From positions 1 to 46,240 of the forward strand of contig JANQGC010000228.1 in NCBI GenBank assembly GCA_028277515.1: a stretch of 46,240 nt of DNA. Direction: 5' to 3'. The notes below the pieces were generated by a model. It ran no database searches. It saw only the letters and a program-made list of their open reading frames with translations, and was not told the DNA's origin. Below are positions 1-6,234 of this stretch, piece by piece (position 1 is the first letter of the stretch; each line of letters opens with the position of its first letter). Both the position numbers and the translations under genes were made by a program. This DNA is from Anaerolineae bacterium. Its GTDB lineage: Bacteria > Chloroflexota > Anaerolineae > Promineifilales > Promineifilaceae.

Positions 1-662
1 TTGCGAGAACGCCTGGCTCTTGTTTGCCAAACCGTTCCGATAATCGTCACCTGTTCGCCAAATTGTAACTTACCAATAGGCTTCATCAACGTGTAATCAT
101 CATAGCGGCGCGGGAATAAATAAAGCAGATCCTGAATGGTTTGGACCCCCAATTTTTGCAATTTTTCGGCCATTTTAGGTCCAACCCCTTTGACAGTAGT
201 TACCGCCTGGGCCAATCCTTCCGGATCAGGTTCCTGGGCAGGTTTGATCTGGCGGTCCGACCTTTTTCGTGGCGCAGCTGAGTCACGAGCAACACGTTTA
301 GCTGCCGGTGAAGTGCCCATTTTTTCCTGCTTGGGGGCTGTTGTGGGTTTCGGCTTGGGCTTCGATTTTGGCTGTTCTGCCTGGCTATCCCTCAGGCGTG
401 TGTTGCGTTTCTCCAAATCTGTCAAAAGTTGTTGAATAGCTGCAGATCGTGCTTCTTTCCCCGGCAGTTTTCCGTAGTTCGTCAATGTCTCAGCAACTTG
501 CTCGACCAGGGCGCGATCGGCTTCGTCTTCTATTTCTTCGCGCGCCTTGCCGGCCCAATAAACCGCAAATTGGCGAATACCGCCAACTACAGCTTTATCC
601 CGGTACCCTTGCTGAACTTCCAAATCTAAAACACGTTCTAAACGTTCAAATATTCCAGCCAT
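1..662 (-). CDS. recG: ATP-dependent DNA helicase RecG, N-terminal part (cut by window edge)
   Basis: The reading frame starts at ATG 662-660 and stays open to the left edge, giving about 220 residues. RecG is the branched-DNA helicase that remodels stalled forks and recombination intermediates. Residues 1-150 form a family-specific N-terminal extension with a K/P/Q-rich low-complexity linker near residues 100-145. After this come a helix-hairpin-helix-like stretch (TTVKGVGPKMAEKLQKLG) and then LLYLFPRRYDDYT and a start of the OB-fold (GEQVTIIGTVW), which are hallmarks of the RecG wedge domain. The helicase motor lies outside the window. The gene is 5 nt downstream of the DegV/FakB gene on the same strand, so it is probably the last member of the asp23-fakA-fakB-recG operon. 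The same order occurs in many Firmicutes. The family call is firm; whether the gene is intact cannot be judged here. Confidence 0.85.
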   Translation of the reverse strand, partial: MAGIFERLERVLDLEVQQGYRDKAVVGGIRQFAVYWAGKAREEIEDEADRALVEQVAETLTNYGKLPGKEARSAAIQQLLTDLEKRNTRLRDSQAEQPKSKPKPKPTTAPKQEKMGTSPAAKRVARDSAAPRKRSDRQIKPAQEPDPEGLAQAVTTVKGVGPKMAEKLQKLGVQTIQDLLYLFPRRYDDYTLMKPIGKLQFGEQVTIIGTVWQTRARRSR

Positions 663-667
663 TTGTT

Positions 668-1507
668 TTATTCTGTAATAAAGGCAAACCCAACAGCTCC
701 CGGGCCAATATGGGCACCGATAGCCGGCGTAATTTCCATAAATATCGGCTCCTGATCAGGAGGAAAGAGCGCAGCCGCCTCTTCTTGTAATTGTTTCGCT
801 TTCTGTATATTGTTGGCATGCAAGACCGCAATCTTTGCCAGTGGTTTCTGGACATCGACCAGCTCGATCAAGCGGTTCAAGGCGCGTTTAAATGTACGCA
901 CCCGTTCCTTTTGGAAAATCGCCCCCTCATGGACCTCAAGGACCGGCTTGATGCGCAATAAAGTCCCAAAGCCAAATTGTGCCCAGTTCACACGACCGCT
1001 GCGCCGTAAGAATTCAAGTGTATCCAGTACGGCATAAATGCGCGTTTTTTGTCGTTTTTCTTCTAATAAGGCGATAATTTCAGCCATAGATGCGCCCGCG
1101 GCCGCGGCTTCAGCCGCGGCAATGACCTGCAGCCCGGAACCCATGGTAATTTGTTTGGTGTCCCACAGCGTTACTTCAGCGCCCTGCACATCTTCTGCAC
1201 CCAGTCGTGCGGCATTGTAGGTGTTACTTAAATTGCCGGCAATATGAATAGAGAGGATCTCTTTAGTGCCCTTGTCGGAGAGTTCCTGGTACACTGCCGA
1301 AAAAGAACCGGACGAAGGCGCGGCCGTCGTGGGTAGATCTTTGTAATCCGCCAGGTCATTGAAGAATTGTTCTCGCGTCAGCTCCACTCCATCTAGGTAG
1401 CTTTTATCACCGATATTGATATATACCGGCACGACATGAATGCCATACTTCGCCACAAATTTTGGGGGAACATCACAGGCGCTGTCAGTAACGATCTCGA
1501 TTGTCAT
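668..1507 (-). CDS. fakB: DegV family fatty acid-binding protein (FakB-like)
   Basis: This 279-residue protein has the DegV fold. It starts MTIEIVTDSACDVP, has the loop TTAAPSSGSF that binds the fatty-acid carboxylate in the family, a central LRRSGRVN motif, and a C-terminal GAHIGPGAVGFAF signature. In characterised systems FakB proteins hold a free fatty acid while FakA phosphorylates it to acyl-phosphate for phospholipid synthesis. The gene starts 11 nt after the fakA stop codon on the same strand, so it should be this cell's partner for that kinase. Length and motifs are complete. Acyl-chain preference cannot be read from the sequence. The FakB role is inferred from neighbourhood plus family; DegV membership is clear. 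Confidence 0.88.
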   Translation of the reverse strand: MTIEIVTDSACDVPPKFVAKYGIHVVPVYINIGDKSYLDGVELTREQFFNDLADYKDLPTTAAPSSGSFSAVYQELSDKGTKEILSIHIAGNLSNTYNAARLGAEDVQGAEVTLWDTKQITMGSGLQVIAAAEAAAAGASMAEIIALLEEKRQKTRIYAVLDTLEFLRRSGRVNWAQFGFGTLLRIKPVLEVHEGAIFQKERVRTFKRALNRLIELVDVQKPLAKIAVLHANNIQKAKQLQEEAAALFPPDQEPIFMEITPAIGAHIGPGAVGFAFITE

Positions 1508-1518
1508 ATGCGAATGGA

Positions 1519-3237
1519 TTATTCTGCTCCCAAAATATAAAAATAGTGCGGCTGTCCTCCTGGAAGCAGTTCTATTTCAACCTCAGGGTAAAGGGCTTCA
1601 ATCTGCTCTACGACATCACCTGCTTCCTCTTCCATAATATCAGCGCCATAATAAACAGACAGGATTTCTCGATCTTCCATATCCATATTTTCCAGGACCT
1701 GGTTCAGCACCTCGTTAAAGGTTAGGCCGGATGCAGAAAGACGGCCGTCCACCAGGCCGATGATCTCACCCTCATTGACCGAAAGGCCATTGAGGCTGAC
1801 GGTCCTTGTCGCGCGAGTGATCTCCCCGGTTGAGATTGATTGGGCGGCAAATTCCATTTCCTCTGCCATTTTCTGCATATCACCATTGGGATTCAAAGAG
1901 AGTAAGGCACAAAAGCCTTGCGGGGCGGTGCGCGTTGGCACGACTGTCACATCTTTGGAACTTAAGTCACGTGCCGCCTCAGCGGCGAGGAAGATATTCT
2001 TGTTATTAGGCAAAATGATAACTTTGTCCGTAGGTACTTCTTCAATAGCCTGAAAAATCTCTTCCGTGCTGGGATTATTGGTCTGCCCTCCAGCAACGAT
2101 TTTCGCCGCTCCCAGGCTTCTAAAAATGTTGGATAACCCTTCTCCACCGGCAACGGCCACAACACCAATTTGGCCCGGTTCAATCTTTACTTCAATAATT
2201 TCTGATGGCAGAGATAAGGGGGAATGATTGTTGATGATGTCTTCCATCTGCATCTGCATATTTTCTACAACTACATCAGTGATCGTGCCCAGCCCAATGC
2301 CATAGGTTAACGGTTCTCCCGGGTTTTTGACATGGATATGCACTTTAATTGTGTTCTCGTCTCCGACTACCACGGTCGAGTCTCCCATGGCATCAATATT
2401 ACGGCGAACTTCCTTTACATCAAGGTTTTCCCCCATCAAAATGAACTGCACGTCATAGGGGTTTTCAATTTCTCCCCCCTCAGGAGCGACGCGCTCCTGG
2501 GCAGTATGCCCAACCCGCACATCGGCCCTTTGTTGTTCATCCTCATAAGCAAGTGTCCGCATCTGGCCATTAACGTAACGCAGCATCCCTTCAAAGATAA
2601 AAACCAGTCCTTGACCGCCGGAATCGACAACACCGGCTTGCTTCAGGACCGGAAGTAAATCGGGTGTTCTTTCCAACGCTTGTTGGCAGCGCTCGAGGAC
2701 GCGTTCCATGACAAAGCGTAAATCCCGACTTTTTTCGGCAGCATCGGCCGCTTCAGCGGCGCCCTCCCGGATGACGGTCAAGATTGTGCCTTCAACCGGA
2801 CGCATCACCCCATTGTAAGCGGTATCGGACGCTTGTTGAAAAGCTTCAGCCAAATCATATACGTCAAATGTTTCTTTGTGGGCCAATCCTTTAGCCAATC
2901 CCCGCCAAATTTGGCTTAAAATGACCCCTGAGTTTCCCCTAGCGCCCATCAAGGCTCCGCGCGAAAGCTGCGCAGCAACTTCATCAACCCGAATATCTTC
3001 ATCTTCATCAATATGGTCAACCGCAGAGCGCATGGTAAGAAGCATATTGGTTCCTGTATCACCATCTGGAACAGGGAAAACATTTAACGAATTGACGTAT
3101 TGATGATTTTCTTCCAGCCAGATCAATCCGACCTTGGCTAATTTGCGCAATTGGCGGCCGTTACACTGCAACCATTTTCGGTGCACGGGCGGGGCTTTTG
3201 TCTTTTCCTGCTGTGCCAATTTCAAATCTCCTCTCAT
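1519..3237 (-). CDS. fakA: Fatty acid kinase catalytic subunit FakA (DAK2/DhaL domain protein)
   Basis: The protein has about 572 residues from ATG 3237. An in-frame TTG at 3330 would add 31 residues that do not resemble the family, so I prefer the ATG, although neither has a strong ribosome binding site. The N-terminal DhaL/DAK2 kinase domain carries the Mg-ATP motif PVPDGDTGTNM at residues 55-65, then GARGNSGVILSQIWRG at about 98-113 and VDSGGQGLVF near 215. A middle domain and a C-terminal DegV-like region follow. FakA transfers phosphate to the fatty acid presented by FakB, here the next gene. The upstream Asp23 gene on the same strand is 118 nt away. All expected motifs are present and the length is typical. 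Confidence 0.88.
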   Translation of the reverse strand: MRGDLKLAQQEKTKAPPVHRKWLQCNGRQLRKLAKVGLIWLEENHQYVNSLNVFPVPDGDTGTNMLLTMRSAVDHIDEDEDIRVDEVAAQLSRGALMGARGNSGVILSQIWRGLAKGLAHKETFDVYDLAEAFQQASDTAYNGVMRPVEGTILTVIREGAAEAADAAEKSRDLRFVMERVLERCQQALERTPDLLPVLKQAGVVDSGGQGLVFIFEGMLRYVNGQMRTLAYEDEQQRADVRVGHTAQERVAPEGGEIENPYDVQFILMGENLDVKEVRRNIDAMGDSTVVVGDENTIKVHIHVKNPGEPLTYGIGLGTITDVVVENMQMQMEDIINNHSPLSLPSEIIEVKIEPGQIGVVAVAGGEGLSNIFRSLGAAKIVAGGQTNNPSTEEIFQAIEEVPTDKVIILPNNKNIFLAAEAARDLSSKDVTVVPTRTAPQGFCALLSLNPNGDMQKMAEEMEFAAQSISTGEITRATRTVSLNGLSVNEGEIIGLVDGRLSASGLTFNEVLNQVLENMDMEDREILSVYYGADIMEEEAGDVVEQIEALYPEVEIELLPGGQPHYFYILGAE

Positions 3238-3355
3238 TTTCGCTTTCTGAGTTTCTTCAACAAGGTCCTGGCTGCATCTCTTGCAATCCGCGCCAGAGCC
3301 TTGTTTATAGCCTATAGATAAGCCGGCCAAAGAATGTTGGAAAACGTTTCTTTAT

Positions 3356-3727
3356 TTATTTGTCGTTTTCTTGTTCACGATTGTTTAGGCGCAATCCTTG
3401 AATAAAAACGTTTACTTCACCTACCGGCAACCCTAAAACATTTTCAACATGATATTTAACCGTATTTTGGATGCTTTCAGCCACAGTTCGTATGCGAACA
3501 CCGTATTCAACAATGACATAAACATCGATGATAATCTCATCATTGACCATATGCACATCAATACCGCGGTGACCATCACGCGTTAGTAAACGCGCAATTC
3601 CGTCGACAACGTTTTTGCTGGCCATACCAACCACACCATAGCATTGGTTAATGGCCTGGTTGGCTATGGTTGCAATAGCAGTAGGTGAAATATCGATCTG
3701 TCCCAGTGATTCGTCTCTAGTTGGCAT
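3356..3727 (-). CDS. Asp23/Gls24 family envelope stress protein
   Basis: A 123-residue Asp23/Gls24 (DUF322) protein. It has the family's opening helix (ISPTAIATIANQAINQCYGV), the GMASK turn, the alternating beta stretch HMVNDEIIIDVYVIVEYG, and a closing VGEVNVFIQGLRL. A GGAG element lies 5 nt before the ATG at 3727, which supports the start. Members of this family bind the membrane and are linked to envelope stress in Gram-positive bacteria; the biochemical role is still poorly defined. The gene heads the minus-strand fakA-fakB-recG operon and is divergent from rpmB, a neighbourhood also common in Firmicutes. No membrane segment is visible. Confidence 0.85.
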   Translation of the reverse strand: MPTRDESLGQIDISPTAIATIANQAINQCYGVVGMASKNVVDGIARLLTRDGHRGIDVHMVNDEIIIDVYVIVEYGVRIRTVAESIQNTVKYHVENVLGLPVGEVNVFIQGLRLNNREQENDK

Positions 3728-3783
3728 CTAAACTCCAGTCATCCAAAACAGTGGGAAATACCTTAATGATTTTCCCTGCAAGG

Positions 3784-3811
3784 TTGCAAAACAACCTGCC
3801 TTGTGTATAAT
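3784..3811 (+). promoter_or_regulatory. Predicted sigma70-type promoter of rpmB
   Basis: A TTGCAA hexamer at 3784-3789 and a perfect TATAAT at 3806-3811 are separated by 16 nt. Transcription would start near 3818, giving a leader of about 65 nt before the rpmB ATG. The -35 hexamer also lies in a small inverted repeat (AGGTTG/CAACCT, 3781-3797). Confidence 0.6.
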
Positions 3812-3836
3812 CCCACATTGCTCATTCTAAATCTTG

Positions 3837-3856
3837 AGCGACCGGAAACGGTCGCT
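3837..3856 (+). promoter_or_regulatory. Leader hairpin of rpmB with GAAA tetraloop
   Basis: AGCGACCG (3837-3844) pairs perfectly with CGGTCGCT (3849-3856) around a GAAA loop, followed by TTTTAG. The hairpin lies inside the predicted rpmB leader, 27 nt before the start codon. It could be an attenuator, an autoregulatory L28 site or an RNA-stability element. The U-run is short, so strong termination is unlikely. Confidence 0.5.
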
Positions 3857-3883
3857 TTTAGTTTGTCAGGACAAGGTGAAATC

Positions 3884-4063
3884 ATGGCTAAATGTCAAAT
3901 ATGCGGCAAAGGGCCAATGTCTGGCCACAATGTTAGCTTTTCGCAGAAGAAAACCAAGCGGCAGTTCAAGCCCAACATTCAGCGGGCAACATTTTATGAG
4001 AACGGCCGAAAGGTTCGCAAATACGTTTGTACACGCTGCTTGAAAACATCAGCGAAAAGTTAA
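3884..4063 (+). CDS. rpmB: 50S ribosomal protein L28
   Basis: A 59-residue protein of the large ribosomal subunit. The start is the ATG at 3884, preceded by AAGGTGAA. It begins MAKCQICGKGPMSGHNVSFS and has two CxxC pairs (CQIC near the N-terminus, CTRC near the C-terminus), the zinc-ribbon form of L28. The body (KTKRQFKPNIQ, GRKVRKYVC) matches the family. It is monocistronic with its own promoter and terminator, and divergent from asp23-fakA-fakB-recG. An in-frame extension to 3803 overlaps the promoter and is not believable. Confidence 0.96.
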   Translation: MAKCQICGKGPMSGHNVSFSQKKTKRQFKPNIQRATFYENGRKVRKYVCTRCLKTSAKS

Positions 4064-4093
4064 TTAGAATTGTAAAAGTCAAAAATCGATCAG

Positions 4094-4119
4094 GGTCAGC
4101 CAGGTGGCTGACCTTTTTT
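4094..4119 (+). terminator. Rho-independent terminator of rpmB
   Basis: GGTCAGCC (4094-4101) pairs perfectly with GGCTGACC (4106-4113) around a 4-nt loop and is followed directly by six T. It lies 30 nt after the rpmB stop codon. Confidence 0.9.
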
Positions 4120-4242
4120 CTTGCTTTGTATCATATCGCAAACTAAGAACTGAGGCATTTAATTGGCTCTATCCTTAGAAAGGATTGCCATAACATTTCC
4201 CTTTTACCCGCAATGACAAAAGAGCCAACAATCGAGACTCGC

Positions 4243-5220
4243 TCACGCCCCAATCCGGCTGCTTAATATAGATTGAGCACCCGCTTCAAGCAAGGCGGCA
4301 CGAACCTTGCTTTCCGTTTCTTCATTGACCAACGCAATCATATTGCCCCCGCGCCCCGCGCCGCTTAATTTCGCGCCATAAGCTCCTGCTTTTGAAGCAG
4401 CCTCCACCAATTTATCCAACTCAGGAGAAGAGACACCCATTTCCACCAACAAACGATGATTCTTATCCATTAATTTCCCTACCCGAGACAACTCTCCAAG
4501 GGCAATCGCTGTACGGGCTGCGTCGGCAATTGCTCCGCAACCATCGAACAGCTTTTCATAAAGCATATTATTAGCCTGCCATCCCTGCCGGACGGCCGAC
4601 ACGACGGCTTTTGTATGGCTGCTCACGCCCGTATCAGCAATCAATAAAGGCAGTGGCCGGCCGATTTCAAAGGTCTCAATGCGGTTATTTGGCGGAACAC
4701 GTACAAAATATACGGGACGTTCATACGTGACAACTGTATTATCAATGCCGCTAGGTGTCCCGTGATAAAATTTTTCCACTTCAAAAGTCAGGCGGGAAAC
4801 CCATTCATCGTCGGCAAGATCATCTAAATCAAGATAAGAAGTTAAGGCGCGAATAATAGCCGCAGTGATCGACGCTCCACTACCAAGGCCGCTGGCGATA
4901 GGTATTTCGCTCGTCACTGTAATACGGATATCCGGCAGTTGTTTCAATCCTGTGGCTTGTTGAACCTGTCGCACAGCCAGGACGAGCGCATCATCAGCGC
5001 CGGCATCAGGCAGCGATCTCTTTAAACCCAGGTCAGGAGCTACCAGTAACACGCCTTGCTCTTCCCACGGTTCGATAATAGCTGTTGCTCGCAGTTGGGA
5101 TAAGGGAGCTGCGATTGCCGGACGGCCGTAAACCACCGCATGTTCACCAAATAATATTACCTTGCCGGGTGCTGTAGCCTTAACCGCCCTTCGTTTTGTT
5201 GAATAAAATTTTGGATTCAT
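4243..5220 (-). CDS. mvk: Mevalonate kinase (GHMP kinase family)
   Basis: About 325 residues from ATG 5220; a TTG two codons upstream is an alternative. The protein shows the three GHMP signatures: an N-terminal APGKVILFGEHAVVYGRPA, the ATP loop IPIASGLGSGASITAAI near residue 110, and the C-terminal KLSGAGRGGNMIALV. GEHAVVYG is typical of mevalonate kinases, which phosphorylate mevalonate to 5-phosphomevalonate in isoprenoid synthesis. The gene starts 13 nt after the upstream UbiA prenyltransferase, so precursor supply and polyprenyl use appear co-transcribed. No other mevalonate pathway gene is in the window. A related GHMP substrate cannot be fully excluded. Confidence 0.85.
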   Translation of the reverse strand: MNPKFYSTKRRAVKATAPGKVILFGEHAVVYGRPAIAAPLSQLRATAIIEPWEEQGVLLVAPDLGLKRSLPDAGADDALVLAVRQVQQATGLKQLPDIRITVTSEIPIASGLGSGASITAAIIRALTSYLDLDDLADDEWVSRLTFEVEKFYHGTPSGIDNTVVTYERPVYFVRVPPNNRIETFEIGRPLPLLIADTGVSSHTKAVVSAVRQGWQANNMLYEKLFDGCGAIADAARTAIALGELSRVGKLMDKNHRLLVEMGVSSPELDKLVEAASKAGAYGAKLSGAGRGGNMIALVNEETESKVRAALLEAGAQSILSSRIGA

Positions 5221-5232
5221 CTTCAAGATTAT

Positions 5233-6102
5233 CTACAAGACGTATAGAACTATAAAAACGAAAATGGCGTAGAGAAACATCGACAACTGCATCGCCCGAT
5301 CGCGCAAAAAAATATCCTCCGGTGCGCCACCTTCATGGCGAACATGGATCAGATACAAGTAGCGAAAAATGGCATATAAAACAAAGGGAATCGTCAGCAT
5401 CATTAAATGATTTTCGGGCAATCCTTCAGCCAGAAAAGTATACAACGTATAGGCAATGACAGCTCCTGTCGTCACCAATCCCAGCATCCGGTCCACGAGG
5501 TCCAGGTTATACTCCTTTAATATCTGGCGATGGTCGCCCGCATTTTCCCCTAACAGGACCAATTCATGTCTGCGTTTCCCGATAATCATGAACAAGGCCA
5601 AAAATCCCCCAAATACATATAACCAGGGAGAAAAACGCTGCACGTCAATGACGGCAACACCGGCGGCAATACGCAAGATAAAACCGGAAGCCACAACCAG
5701 AACATCGACCAATACAACTTGCTTCAGCCAAAATGTATAGCCTATTTGGATCACTAAATAGAGAAGCAATATCCAGCCCAATGGGACGGAGATTAAAAAG
5801 CCGGTAATGAGGCTCCCTGCGGCCAGGATAACCGCCGCTGTTGCGGCAACGGCCGGATTTAATTGTCCGGCTGCCAGGGGTCGGTCTTTCTTCGTCGGAT
5901 GCCGGCGATCATTCTCGATATCGGCCAGGTCATTCATGATGTACACGGCGCTGGACATGAGGCAAAGCAAAATAAAAGCGGCCAATGTGCGCAGCACACT
6001 GTTGGGAACAGTGATCTGGCGATCAAAAAACAGGGCGACAAAGACAAAAACATTTTTTGCCCACTGTCGCGGCCGCATTGTTTTTAATAAACCAGACAGC
6101 AA
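5233..6102 (-). CDS. UbiA-family prenyltransferase, decaprenyl-phosphate phosphoribosyltransferase-like
   Basis: A 289-residue integral membrane protein with about eight hydrophobic segments. It opens MLSGLLKTMRPRQWAKNVFV, which closely resembles DPPR synthases (transfer of phosphoribose to polyprenyl phosphate). The first Asp-rich motif is NDLADIENDRRHPTKKDRP, and a second conserved loop contains IIGKRRHEL. The start codon is TTG at 6102-6100, supported by AAGGAG six nt upstream. The next gene, mevalonate kinase, belongs to isoprenoid supply. Family membership is firm; the substrate pair (polyprenyl phosphate and PRPP) is inferred from the opening motif and could differ. Confidence 0.78.
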   Translation of the reverse strand: MLSGLLKTMRPRQWAKNVFVFVALFFDRQITVPNSVLRTLAAFILLCLMSSAVYIMNDLADIENDRRHPTKKDRPLAAGQLNPAVAATAAVILAAGSLITGFLISVPLGWILLLYLVIQIGYTFWLKQVVLVDVLVVASGFILRIAAGVAVIDVQRFSPWLYVFGGFLALFMIIGKRRHELVLLGENAGDHRQILKEYNLDLVDRMLGLVTTGAVIAYTLYTFLAEGLPENHLMMLTIPFVLYAIFRYLYLIHVRHEGGAPEDIFLRDRAMQLSMFLYAIFVFIVLYVL

Positions 6103-6163
6103 ATCTTACTCCTTGTACTGATCATTGGCCTGAATCACCTTGATCCATACTATTCGCCTCTAT

Positions 6164-6206
6164 AAACAAAAAACTTCCCCGGCCGGATGACTTGGCCGGG
6201 GAAGTT
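6164..6206 (-). terminator. Strong rho-independent terminator of the fasciclin/META gene
   Basis: A perfect 13-bp stem (6172-6184 with 6194-6206, core CTTCCCCGGCC) encloses a 9-nt loop. Read on the minus strand it is followed by TTTTTTGTTT. It lies 28 nt after the stop codon of the 900-residue gene and separates it from the prenyltransferase gene. Confidence 0.92.
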
Positions 6207-6234
6207 CTATTCTAGTAACAATTAAGTTGCAATG

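Noticed and set aside
3238..3330. Extra 31 residues at the N-terminus of FakA from TTG 3330
   Set aside because: They do not resemble the family start and have no ribosome binding site; ATG 3237 is more natural.
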